Counted from the first letter of the stretch, positions 6,825 to 13,408 are shown. The stretch: DNA of 15,187 nucleotides from an uncultured bacterium (GCA_900550295.1 URRM01000036.1:1-15187), one strand, 5' to 3'. The notes: generated from the sequence alone by a model not told the origin. Translations and numbers: made by a program.

Positions 6825-7264
6825 TATTCTGCATCCAACATATCAACTCTACGTTGGTGTCTGCCACCTTCGTATTCGCTATGTAACCAAGTTTCAACGA
6901 TATCAAGCGCCAAAGATTCACCTGTAATTCTTTCGCCTAAGCAAAGAACATTTGCATCATTGTGCAATCTTGAAAGCATTGCTGAATAAGGTTCATGAGC
7001 TAAAACTGCTCTAACACCTTTAACTTTATTTGCAGCGATTGAAACACCGATACCTGAACCACAGCAGATGATTCCTCTTTCATTTTCACCGTTTGCAACA
7101 CTTTTTGCAACAGCTTTTGCATATACAGGATAGTCACAAGATTCTGTTGAGTGAGTACCGTAATCAGTTACTTCGTAACCTTTTTCTTTCAAAAATTCAG
7201 CGATTTTGTTTTTTAAATTTACGCCTGCGTGGTCTGAACCTACGCCAATTTTCTTTATTGTCAT
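6824..7264 (-). CDS. rpiB: Ribose-5-phosphate isomerase B
   Basis: 146 residues, the standard RpiB size. It interconverts ribose-5-P and ribulose-5-P in the non-oxidative pentose phosphate pathway, alongside the transketolase half at 1599. Motifs: GSDHAG (9-14, with Asp11 and His12), ICCGSGIGVSIAANK (66-80) with Cys68 at the catalytic Cys position, and HNDANVLCLGERI (101-113) with His101 as the ring-opening base. RRVDML (138-143) is the typical end. The related LacA/LacB galactose-6-P isomerases are less likely given the GSDHAG-CGSGIG-HNDANVL set and the absence of a pair of subunits. A strong SD (CGGAGGAA) precedes the ATG, and a good promoter lies just upstream. It is the first gene of the six-gene minus-strand operon. 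Confidence 0.95.
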   Translation of the reverse strand: MTIKKIGVGSDHAGVNLKNKIAEFLKEKGYEVTDYGTHSTESCDYPVYAKAVAKSVANGENERGIICCGSGIGVSIAANKVKGVRAVLAHEPYSAMLSRLHNDANVLCLGERITGESLALDIVETWLHSEYEGGRHQRRVDMLDAE

Positions 7265-7287
7265 TATTCCTCCGAGTGTTTTTTCTT

Positions 7288-7316
7288 ATTATACTAAATT
7301 TAGCCCCTTAACGCAA
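7288..7316 (-). promoter_or_regulatory. Promoter of the rpiB operon
   Basis: Minus strand TTGCGT (7316-7311), 17-base spacer, TATAAT (7293-7288). The SD and ATG follow within 25 bases. It drives the rpiB-rsfS-TPR-membrane-metY-hydrolase run and is back to back with the lysA promoter. Confidence 0.65.
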
Positions 7317-7356
7317 CAGGGCAAACTTTTTTTACAAAATCTTAATATATTTTAGT

Positions 7357-7385
7357 TTGCAATTTGCCCATTTATTGTTTAAAAT
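7357..7385 (+). promoter_or_regulatory. Promoter of the lysA operon
   Basis: TTGCAA (7357-7362), 17-base spacer, TAAAAT (7380-7385). The predicted first base is near 7392, giving a leader of only about 12 bases that just contains the SD AAAGGA (7392-7397). A 7-bp inverted repeat, GCAAACT (7321-7327) with AGTTTGC (7354-7360), brackets the upstream side and could be an operator; that is weak. Confidence 0.55.
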
Positions 7386-7403
7386 AAACTAAAAGGATTT
7401 AAG

Positions 7404-8732
7404 ATGAAGAACAGCACTAACCAATCGATTAAACCTATTACAACACGCCGAAATGACTATGGTTATTTAGAAATTGGCGGTTGTGATTTGACAGAACTAG
7501 CCAATAAGTATGCAACTCCGCTATATGTAATTGACGAAACTACACTTAGAGCGGTTTGTAACGATTATAAGGATGCGTTTAAAGACTATGAAAAAATTAA
7601 CTTTATGTATGCCTCAAAGGCTCTTTGTACAAGTGCAATAACTAAAATTGTCGCAAGTGAAGGCTTTGGGTTTGACGTGGTTTCGGGCGGTGAAATTTAT
7701 ACCGTTTACAAAACCGGTGTTGATATGAAAAAAGTTCTTTTTAATGGTAATAACAAAACAATTGATGAACTTACTTTAGCTATAGAAACAGGTGTAGGAC
7801 ATATTTCTGTTGACAATTTCTTAGAATTAACAATGCTGAATGAAATTGCAAAAAGTTATAACAAAACTGTCGATATTTTCTTGCGTGTTACTCCTGCAAT
7901 CGAATGCCATACGCACGAATACATAAAGACAGGTAATTTGGATTCAAAATTCGGCTTTGATTTATCTCAAGTTGACGAAGCTATCGAACTTATAAAAGAC
8001 GAGTATACAAACTTGAATTTATGCGGTTTACACGCTCATATCGGTTCACAAATTTTTGAAACTCAAGTTTATCACGATGAAATTGACATCTTGATTACAG
8101 AACTTGTAAGAATTGAAAAAAAACATGGAATAAAACTTGATGAAATCAATATTGGCGGTGGTTTGGGTGTAAAATATGTAGATTCTGATGTTCCACCATC
8201 AACCCACAAAATTGCGGAAGTTATAATAAATTCCATAAAATTAAGTTGTGAAAAACATAAAATTGATTATCCTACAATATACTTAGAACCAGGACGAAGC
8301 ATTATTTCGACTTCAGGGGTAACTCTTTATACAATAGGAAGTCAAAAACAAGTTCCAAACGGCACAAAATACGTTGCAGTAGACGGAGGTATGGCTGATA
8401 ATCCACGACCAAGTATGTATCAGGCAGAATATACAGCGGAAATAGTTAACAAGCCTGAACAAGAAGACTTGCAAAAGGTTACTGTCTGCGGTCGTTATTG
8501 CGAATCAGGTGATGTAATTATAAAAAATATTGAGCTGCCAAATCCGGAAGCCGGAGATGTGCTTTGTGTCTATAATACAGGGGCTTACAACTACTCGATG
8601 GCAAGCAATTATAATCGAACTCAAAAACCTGCTATGGTACTTGTAAATTCTGGTTTATCTGATATTATAGTAAAGAGAGAATCACTAGATGATTTGTTAG
8701 AACACGACGTTATACCAAGTAGGCTAAAATAA
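7404..8732 (+). CDS. lysA: Diaminopimelate decarboxylase
   Basis: 442 residues. The enzyme decarboxylates meso-diaminopimelate to L-lysine, the last step of lysine synthesis. It is a fold III PLP enzyme: K72 in YASKAL forms the Schiff base; HIGSQ (212-216), GGGLG (251-255) and EPGRS (295-299) bind PLP; CGRYCESGDV (362-371), with Cys366 and Glu367, and GAYNYSMASNYN (393-404, Tyr395) complete the active site at the dimer interface. The HIGSQ and CESGD motifs separate it from ornithine/arginine decarboxylases. The start at 7404 follows AAAGGA at 6 bases. Its stop overlaps the cdaA start by one base, so it leads a three-gene operon. I see no lysine riboswitch; the leader is too short for one. Confidence 0.95.
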   Translation: MKNSTNQSIKPITTRRNDYGYLEIGGCDLTELANKYATPLYVIDETTLRAVCNDYKDAFKDYEKINFMYASKALCTSAITKIVASEGFGFDVVSGGEIYTVYKTGVDMKKVLFNGNNKTIDELTLAIETGVGHISVDNFLELTMLNEIAKSYNKTVDIFLRVTPAIECHTHEYIKTGNLDSKFGFDLSQVDEAIELIKDEYTNLNLCGLHAHIGSQIFETQVYHDEIDILITELVRIEKKHGIKLDEINIGGGLGVKYVDSDVPPSTHKIAEVIINSIKLSCEKHKIDYPTIYLEPGRSIISTSGVTLYTIGSQKQVPNGTKYVAVDGGMADNPRPSMYQAEYTAEIVNKPEQEDLQKVTVCGRYCESGDVIIKNIELPNPEAGDVLCVYNTGAYNYSMASNYNRTQKPAMVLVNSGLSDIIVKRESLDDLLEHDVIPSRLK

Positions 8733-9640
8733 TGATAGATGAACTATTTGCACAATTTTATAATCAGTTAAAAGCCATTGATTTGTCGTTCAATTGGTTA
8801 AATGTTGCAGAGGTTCTAATTATTGTTGCAACTATGTATGCGGTATACAGAAAGTTCATTAAAAATACTCAAGCCGAAAAATTGGTTAAGGGTATTTTGT
8901 ACCTTGCGCTAGCTTGGGCATTTTCAGAAGTTTTAATTAAAATTGACCTTAGAATCATTGGTATGTTTATTCAAACACTTGTTACAATGATTGCATTGAG
9001 CTTGATTGTAATTTTTCAACCGGAATTGAGAAGATTCTTAGGCTATTTAGGTCAAGGCGGATTTATTAATGAATTAATTACAAGCAAACACACTCAGCTT
9101 GAAACAGAAGTGGATATTGTAAAAGAGTTGATTGAATCTGTAAAATTCTTGTCAAAAAACAAAATTGGTGCGTTAATTGTATTTCAAAATTCGATTGATA
9201 CCGCATCATTCTTTGACGTTGGAACTAAAATTGATGCGATTATTTCTACAGAGTTAATTTTGACAATTTTTCATCCGAATACACCACTTCACGATGGTGC
9301 AATGGTTATTAAAGACGGAAAAATTCACTCTGCAGGTGTTTTGTTACCTCTAACAGAAGACCCAAAACTTAGTTGGAGATACGGAACAAGACATAGAGCT
9401 GCAATCGGAGTTACGGAAATCAGTGATTGTGCTTGCTTGGTTGTTTCGGAAGAAACTGGGAATGTTTCAGTTTCTTTAGACGGAGCGCTTAAAAAATATG
9501 ATGATTTAGCTACATTAAAACTTGATTTAGAAAATATTTTAGGAATTAAGAACGAGTCTGATGTAACTAATAAAAAGACAATTTTTAAAATAGACAATTT
9601 GATTACAATTAAAAAGAACGAACACGAGAATAAACAATAA
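8732..9640 (+). CDS. cdaA: Diadenylate cyclase (c-di-AMP synthase), CdaA type
   Basis: 302 residues. It condenses two ATP into cyclic di-AMP, the second messenger for potassium/osmolyte balance and cell-wall homeostasis. Three N-terminal hydrophobic helices (about 24-40, 52-68 and 72-95) anchor it to the membrane, as in CdaA/DacA. The DAC domain follows, with HDGAMVI (187-193, catalytic DGA at 188-190) and GTRHRAA (218-224, ATP-binding RHR). The C-terminus after about 270 is a Lys/Asn-rich extension. It shares one base with the lysA stop and one with the next start. The usual partners cdaR (ybbR) and glmM are not in this window. The three helices and single DAC domain argue against DisA or CdaS types. 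Confidence 0.95.
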   Translation: MIDELFAQFYNQLKAIDLSFNWLNVAEVLIIVATMYAVYRKFIKNTQAEKLVKGILYLALAWAFSEVLIKIDLRIIGMFIQTLVTMIALSLIVIFQPELRRFLGYLGQGGFINELITSKHTQLETEVDIVKELIESVKFLSKNKIGALIVFQNSIDTASFFDVGTKIDAIISTELILTIFHPNTPLHDGAMVIKDGKIHSAGVLLPLTEDPKLSWRYGTRHRAAIGVTEISDCACLVVSEETGNVSVSLDGALKKYDDLATLKLDLENILGIKNESDVTNKKTIFKIDNLITIKKNEHENKQ

Positions 9641-10524
9641 TGTCAATATTTGCGAAAAAACCAAAGGTTCAGCCAAAACCGAAAACAAAGTTAGAAATTG
9701 CCAAAGAAATTATTTTTAGAATGTTATTTATAACACTGGGTGCTTTGATTGCAGCGTTTGCATTAGAGGCATTTTTGCTACCAAACAGCATTATTGACGG
9801 TGGTGTAATCGGTATTTCAATGATGGTGAGCCATATAACAAAATGGAACTTAGGTTTGATAATCTTTATTTTGAACCTTCCGTTCTTATTTTTAGCATTG
9901 CAAAAAATGGGCAAAATGTTCGTATTTAATGTTTTGTTTGGCGTTACAATGTTGTCAATCTTCGTTAACTTAATTCACTTCCATATCACTGATGATAACC
10001 TTTTGGCAACAGTGTTTGGCGGTATGATTTTAGGTGCCGGAGTTGGTATTATCCTAAAAAACGAAGGTGCGCTTGACGGAACAGAAATTTTATCAATAAG
10101 ACTGGCTAAAAAATTTGGCTTTTCTGTTGGTGAAGTTATTATGTTCTTTAACGTGTTTATCTATACCGCTGCCGGATTTTTGTACGGCTGGGATAGCGCA
10201 ATGCTTTCAATTTTGACATACTTTATTGCCTATAAGGTTATTGATATTGTTCAAGAAGGTATGGACAGTTCAAAATCCGCATTAATTATTTCACAACATC
10301 CAAAAGAAATTGGTGATGCGATTATAAAAGAATTGGATATCAGTGTAACTTATCAAAAGGGTAAAGGTGGTTATTCAGGACAAGAAAAGACTATTATTTA
10401 CTGCGTAATTAACCGTTTGGAAGTTACAAAGATGAAAAAATTAATTCACTCAATAGATCCTGAGGCTTTCTTGGTTATACAAGAGGTTCACGAGGTTGAA
10501 GGTGTAAGAATAAAAAAGAAATAA
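9640..10524 (+). CDS. YitT-family membrane protein with DUF2179 domain
   Basis: 294 residues. A basic N-terminus rich in Lys-Pro (about 1-20) precedes five to six hydrophobic segments (about 28-47, 52-64, 71-87, 93-112, 122-140 and 167-200). The start of the membrane region has the family features FLLPNSIIDGGVIGISM and later GTEILSIRLAKKFGFSVGE. Residues about 213-294 form the cytosolic DUF2179 domain, with GYSGQEKTIIYCVINRLE and a hydrophobic end at IDPEAFLVIQEVHEVEG. YitT proteins are thought to be transporters or permeases but substrates are poorly known. It overlaps the cdaA stop by one base. The tight link to a c-di-AMP synthase is suggestive of a regulated transporter, but this is inference. 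No clear terminator follows before the next promoter. Confidence 0.9.
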   Translation: MSIFAKKPKVQPKPKTKLEIAKEIIFRMLFITLGALIAAFALEAFLLPNSIIDGGVIGISMMVSHITKWNLGLIIFILNLPFLFLALQKMGKMFVFNVLFGVTMLSIFVNLIHFHITDDNLLATVFGGMILGAGVGIILKNEGALDGTEILSIRLAKKFGFSVGEVIMFFNVFIYTAAGFLYGWDSAMLSILTYFIAYKVIDIVQEGMDSSKSALIISQHPKEIGDAIIKELDISVTYQKGKGGYSGQEKTIIYCVINRLEVTKMKKLIHSIDPEAFLVIQEVHEVEGVRIKKK

Positions 10525-10528
10525 CTAG

Positions 10529-10552
10529 ACAATTACGAAAAATTGTTATAAT
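10529..10552 (+). promoter_or_regulatory. Extended -10 promoter with overlapping inverted repeat (10584 gene)
   Basis: TGTTATAAT (10544-10552) is a perfect TGnTATAAT extended -10. A TAGACA at 10526-10531 is only 15 bases upstream and is a weak -35. A 6-bp inverted repeat, ACAATT (10529-10534) with AATTGT (10541-10546), overlaps the promoter and could be an operator. Predicted +1 is near 10559, with about 25 bases of leader. Confidence 0.6.
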
Positions 10553-10583
10553 ATAAATATTATTAACAAGGAGAATATTTAAA

Positions 10584-10937
10584 ATGGCAGGTAAAAATTC
10601 AGATACAATTCCAATAGAGGTAAGCATTTTAACAGCTGACCATGATATTAAAGGGACTGTACACGTATCAAAATATACAAATACAAATCGTGAATTGACA
10701 GACTTGTTAAATGATAGAGAACGTCGTTTCTTGGCGGTTACAAACGCAGAAATTTATCCGAGAAATTCTGCACAAGCTCCAAGAAGATACAATTTCTTAG
10801 AAATTCACATGGACTACGTATTGATGGTTCACCCATCTGCACAGGCTGTATTTAAAGAATCTGCAAAGGCTCAAGAGGATATTGCAAGATTCAGAGATTT
10901 AAGATTGAAATTAAATCAAACAAAACCATTCAAATAA
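10584..10937 (+). CDS. Conserved small protein of unknown function
   Basis: 117 residues, cytoplasmic, with no signal or membrane segment. The N-terminal 85 residues alternate hydrophobic and polar in strand-like fashion: IPIEVSILTADHDIKGTVHV, then RELTDLLNDRERRFLAVTNAEIYP, then YNFLEIHMDYVLMVHP. The end (about 88-117) is a basic-acidic helix (FKESAKAQEDIARFRDLRLK). The ...H.I.G.VH...R.L.DLLND...FL pattern is one I associate with small conserved domains of unknown function in cyanobacterial relatives, but I cannot name it with certainty. An AAGGAG SD sits 10 bases before the ATG, with its own promoter and terminator, so it is monocistronic. An RNA- or nucleotide-binding beta-barrel would fit the pattern; that is speculation. 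Confidence 0.85.
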   Translation: MAGKNSDTIPIEVSILTADHDIKGTVHVSKYTNTNRELTDLLNDRERRFLAVTNAEIYPRNSAQAPRRYNFLEIHMDYVLMVHPSAQAVFKESAKAQEDIARFRDLRLKLNQTKPFK

Positions 10938-10949
10938 AAATTTATAATC

Positions 10950-10976
10950 GCCTGAATTAAGTTCAGGCTTTTATAT
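10950..10976 (+). terminator. Rho-independent terminator
   Basis: GCCTGAA (10950-10956), loop TTAAG, TTCAGGC (10962-10968), then TTTTATATT. It starts 12 bases after the stop at 10937. Confidence 0.8.
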
Positions 10977-10980
10977 TAAA

Positions 10981-11073
10981 TAAGACAATAAGACTTTAAG
11001 CACTCAAGACATAAATCATTTGTTATAAAATTGATATTTTAACTATAATTTGACTTATCGTCTTACGGTCTTA
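10981..11073. repeat. Inverted GTCTTA half-site arrays upstream of serA
   Basis: The left arm 10981-11000 carries TAAGAC twice, two bases apart. The right arm 11054-11073 is its imperfect inverse (16 of 20 matches) and carries GTCTTA twice, also two bases apart. With GACTTA at 11052-11057 the right side has three half-sites in exact 8-base steps. The arms bracket the likely serA promoter. The pattern looks like a regulator-binding site or, if transcribed, a long hairpin. Confidence 0.5.
11020..11049 (+). promoter_or_regulatory. Probable serA promoter
   Basis: TTGTTA (11020-11025), 18-base spacer, TATAAT (11044-11049). Predicted +1 is near 11056, giving a leader of about 78 bases that begins within the GTCTTA array and contains a possible ATCGT/ACGAT hairpin (11057-11079). 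No known riboswitch is recognised. Confidence 0.5.
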
Positions 11074-11133
11074 AACGATTAAAGCCTTGAATGCAGGTTG
11101 ATTACCCCAACAAAAACTAATAAAGGAGTAAAA

Positions 11134-12081
11134 ATGAAAGTTTTAATTACAGATAAATGTCACGACAGAGCAAGAGAAATTCTTTCTGAAATAGCAGAAG
11201 TAGACGTTTTGCCTACAATGAGTGAGGATGAATACGTTGAAAATATTAATAAATACGATGCAGTGATGATAAGAAGTTCATCAAGAATTACAAAAAGAAT
11301 TATAGACACATCTAACCACTTAAAAATTATAGGTAGAGCCGGCGTAGGTGTTGATAATATTGACGTTGAAGCAGCAACAGAAAAGGGTATTGTTGTAGTA
11401 AACTCACCAAACGGAAACACATTGGCGGCAGCAGAACACACACTTGCTATGATGATGTCAATGGCAAGACATATACCAGAAGCATCAAAAAGATTGCATG
11501 AAGGACATTGGGACAAAAAGAATTTAACAGGTGTTGAAATTTCAGGCAAGACTTTGGGCGTAATCGGCTTGGGTAAAATCGGTTCTCACGTGGCTACAGT
11601 TGCAAAAGCAATGGGTATGAATATAGTTGTTTATGATCCATATGCAAAAAAAGAAGTTGTAGAAAAGTTGAACGCAAAATTGGTAGATGATTTGGAAAAT
11701 TTCTGGCATGAACCAGACTTTATTACAATTCATGTTCCAAAAACAAAAGAAACAGTAAACTTGATTAATAAAGAAACAATTGCAAAGATGAAAAAAGGCG
11801 TAAGACTTGTTAATTGTGCAAGAGGCGGAGTTGTAAACGAAGCGGACTTGCGAGAAGCATTGGATAATGACTATGTTGCAGGTGCAGCCTTAGATGTATT
11901 TTGTGACGAAAAAGATATAACAACATCACCGCTTTATGGTTGTGAAAAAAACTTGGTAATGACTCCACACTTGGGCGCAACAACATTTGAGGCGCAAGTA
12001 AGAGTAGCAGAAGACGTTGCCACACAGATAAAAATTGTGTTGCAAGGCGGAAAAACTCCAAACGCAGTAAATAAATTGTAG
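11134..12081 (+). CDS. serA: D-3-phosphoglycerate dehydrogenase, short form without ACT domain
   Basis: 315 residues. It oxidises 3-phosphoglycerate to 3-phosphohydroxypyruvate with NAD+, the first step of serine synthesis. Substrate-binding halves flank the NAD Rossmann domain; GLGKIG (145-150) is the dinucleotide loop, and GRAGVGVDNID (67-77) a substrate-domain signature. The catalytic Arg230 (NCARGG), Glu259 (DVFCDEKD) and His279 (TPHLGATT) are all present. It stops right after AVNKL, where long-form SerA continues into the intervening and ACT domains, so it should lack serine feedback control. I found no remnant of those domains downstream. The start at 11134 follows AAAGGAG at 5 bases; the longer reading from 11098 has none. 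Another D-2-hydroxyacid dehydrogenase is possible but the sequence is most SerA-like. Confidence 0.9.
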   Translation: MKVLITDKCHDRAREILSEIAEVDVLPTMSEDEYVENINKYDAVMIRSSSRITKRIIDTSNHLKIIGRAGVGVDNIDVEAATEKGIVVVNSPNGNTLAAAEHTLAMMMSMARHIPEASKRLHEGHWDKKNLTGVEISGKTLGVIGLGKIGSHVATVAKAMGMNIVVYDPYAKKEVVEKLNAKLVDDLENFWHEPDFITIHVPKTKETVNLINKETIAKMKKGVRLVNCARGGVVNEADLREALDNDYVAGAALDVFCDEKDITTSPLYGCEKNLVMTPHLGATTFEAQVRVAEDVATQIKIVLQGGKTPNAVNKL

Positions 12082-12248
12082 AGATTTGAAATAAAACCTC
12101 TATGTGTCATCTATGAAACATGGGTTTAGTGAAAATAATTTTAACGTATTTATTCAGGATCTTACCGGTTTAAATGGTCAGGCTGAAGGTTTATCAGATG
12201 CTGAATAATAACGTTAGTTTTGCAATATCTGTAGTCGCTACCTCTCCA

Positions 12249-12271
12249 AAAACAATTCACAGGATTGTTTT
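12249..12271 (+). terminator. Weak stem-loop, possible end of the serA transcript
   Basis: AAAACAAT, loop TCACAGG, ATTGTTTT: a perfect 8-bp but AT-rich stem whose 3' arm supplies the U-run. It lies 168 bases after the serA stop, with no better candidate between. It could equally be part of a larger folded RNA. Confidence 0.35.
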
Positions 12272-12438
12272 GCTCGGCAAAGTAGCATGACAACATTTTT
12301 ATAGATTTTATTTGTCAAGTTTAACTAATACAAAGCCTTACCCACTTCATTAATATAAAGAGGTTGCAAACTTCTCAATCTGACAGTTTAATGGTTAGAT
12401 ATTTAATCCTAGTTTGACTTAGCAATTTAATCCCTATT

Positions 12439-12452
12439 GACTTATAGTCTTA
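12439..12452. repeat. Second GACTTA-GTCTTA site downstream of serA
   Basis: GACTTATAGTCTTA matches 11052-11065 (GACTTATCGTCTTA) at 13 of 14 bases; the match extends two bases upstream (TT). Same half-site spacing of 8 bases, same strand. With the upstream copy it brackets serA. Confidence 0.5.
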
Positions 12453-12480
12453 TACCAAAACATCAAATCATATGTTTAAT

Positions 12481-12684
12481 TTACGTCAAAATATTAACAT
12501 CAAAATTCAAAATTTCAGAAATTTTCACTACGAGAAAAAATTTAGGATGTTGCAAGCCAGATTCTATCAGCGAAATAGTTCTCGTAGAAACTCCAACCTT
12601 TTCAGCAAGCTCTTCTTGTGAAAGTTCATTCCTTACACGTTCTATTTTTATTAACTTTCCAAATTTCTTCAAATCATATGACAT
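12481..12684 (-). CDS. Small XRE-family helix-turn-helix regulator
   Basis: 67 residues from the chosen ATG at 12684 (MSYDLKKFGKLIKIERV...). It is nearly all HTH_3 domain: LSQEELAEKVGVSTRTISLIESG (residues 21-43) is a classic XRE helix-turn-helix, with helix 3 at VSTRTISLIE. It ends right after the fifth helix (ILNFDVNILT), so it has no effector domain. An in-frame ATG at 12711 would add nine residues. Neither start has an SD; TATTAT sits six bases before 12684, which would fit a leaderless start. It is divergent from the acyltransferase gene, with nested palindromes between the two; autoregulation and control of that gene are likely but inferred. Such single-domain regulators are common in phage and mobile DNA, but no other mobile gene is seen. 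Confidence 0.85.
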   Translation of the reverse strand: MSYDLKKFGKLIKIERVRNELSQEELAEKVGVSTRTISLIESGLQHPKFFLVVKISEILNFDVNILT

Positions 12685-12718
12685 ATCAATATAATATCTA
12701 CTTGACAACATTTTTTCT

Positions 12719-12768
12719 ATGAATTAAAATTCATGATATATGAAGTTTATATCATAATTTATAAACTT
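12719..12768. promoter_or_regulatory. Nested palindromes, candidate operators of the XRE regulator
   Basis: Three overlapping perfect inverted repeats lie between the divergent genes: ATGAATT-AA-AATTCAT (12719-12734); ATGATATA with TATATCAT (12733-12740, 12748-12755); AAGTTTATA with TATAAACTT (12743-12751, 12760-12768). AT-rich DNA makes chance palindromes easier, but arms of 7, 8 and 9 bp in 50 bases are notable. Confidence 0.5.
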
Positions 12769-12816
12769 TATTTATTAAAATTTGAACAATAATTATTAAT
12801 AAAATTTGAGGTTTAT

Positions 12817-13371
12817 ATGTTTCTTAAAGAGGAAGAATTAAATCAAAAAGGGTTTAAATCATTAGGTAAAAATGTACTAATTTCTGACAAGGCATCTATT
12901 TATGGTGCTAATAATATTTCTATCGGAAATGATGTCAGAATAGACGATTTTTGTATATTATCAGGAAACATAACTTTAAAAAATAATATTCATATTGCTG
13001 CAGGCAGTATGATATTTGGAGGTCAAGCCGGCGTAATATTAGAGGATTATAGCGGAACTTCTTCAAGATGTGCCATATACGCACTTACTGATGATTTTAT
13101 CGGAAAAGGTATGACAAATCCTACGATTCCGGAAAAATTTAGAAATGTGAAGGAAGCTCAAGTTATACTTGGCAAACATTGTGTTGTCGGAACCGGTTCA
13201 ACCGTACTTCCGGGGGTTCACATAGCAGAAGGCACTTCTATTGGTTCAATGAGTTTGGTTAACAAAAACACTCTGCCTTGGAAAGTGTATTACGGTATTC
13301 CTGCAAAACCTAAAAGAGATAGGGACAAAAAAATCTTAGAATGTGAGCAAGAGTTTATTGCAAGCAAATAG
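12817..13371 (+). CDS. Left-handed beta-helix (hexapeptide) O/N-acetyltransferase
   Basis: 184 residues with isoleucine-patch hexapeptide repeats: ISDKASIYGANNISIGNDVRID (about 22-43), ITLKNNIHIAAGSMIFGG, then VILGKHCVVGTGSTVLPGVHIAEGTSIGSMSLV (about 116-148), ending in the usual YYGIPAKPKRDRDK. The insert TDDFIGKGMTNPTIPEKFRNV is typical of the acetyl-CoA-dependent group annotated as galactoside or sugar-nucleotide acetyltransferases in polysaccharide loci. The acceptor is unknown. The catalytic His of xenobiotic and Maa-type enzymes is not obvious near CAIYALTDDF, so the subgroup is uncertain. A GAGG SD sits 5 bases before the ATG. It is divergent from the XRE regulator and convergent with the amidase, ending 23 bases from it. 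It could modify an envelope glycan, like the TagA-like enzyme at 854. Confidence 0.88.
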   Translation: MFLKEEELNQKGFKSLGKNVLISDKASIYGANNISIGNDVRIDDFCILSGNITLKNNIHIAAGSMIFGGQAGVILEDYSGTSSRCAIYALTDDFIGKGMTNPTIPEKFRNVKEAQVILGKHCVVGTGSTVLPGVHIAEGTSIGSMSLVNKNTLPWKVYYGIPAKPKRDRDKKILECEQEFIASK

Positions 13372-13382
13372 AATCTGCTTTG

Positions 13383-13408
13383 TCATAAAATCTTTTATGA
13401 TATTTTTT
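13383..13408 (+). terminator. AT-rich terminator of the acyltransferase gene
   Basis: TCATAAA (13383-13389), loop ATCT, TTTATGA (13394-13400), then TATTTTTT. It overlaps the last codons of the convergent amidase gene (stop at 13395-13397). Confidence 0.6.

Larger units (their letters stand above)
12082..12480. other. 400-base region without a convincing gene
   Basis: No ORF with an SD or recognisable product lies here. It holds: an orphan 31-codon reading frame (12113-12208, +) without an SD; a hairpin of 8 bp (12249-12256 with 12264-12271) followed by TTTTGC, framed by GCTAC (12237-12241) and GTAGC (12282-12286); and two TTGACTTA copies (from 12413 and from 12437), the second repeating the array found upstream of serA. 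No immediate serA terminator is visible before the 12249 hairpin. Confidence 0.5.

Noticed and set aside
11098..11133. Longer N-terminus for SerA
   Set aside because: The ATG at 11134 follows AAAGGAG at ideal spacing and matches the usual MKVLITD start.
12209..12290. Integron attC-like site
   Set aside because: GTTAGTT near 12213 does not satisfy the GTTRRRY core and there is no matching partner core or integrase.
12160..12296. Minus-strand 44-codon frame in the serA downstream region
   Set aside because: No SD and no recognisable domain; the upstream TTGACA (12318-12313) has no -10 at a suitable distance.
12082..12480. Degenerate SerA ACT domain after an early stop
   Set aside because: Reading all plus-strand frames past 12081 I saw no ACT-like or intervening-domain residues, so the short form looks genuine.
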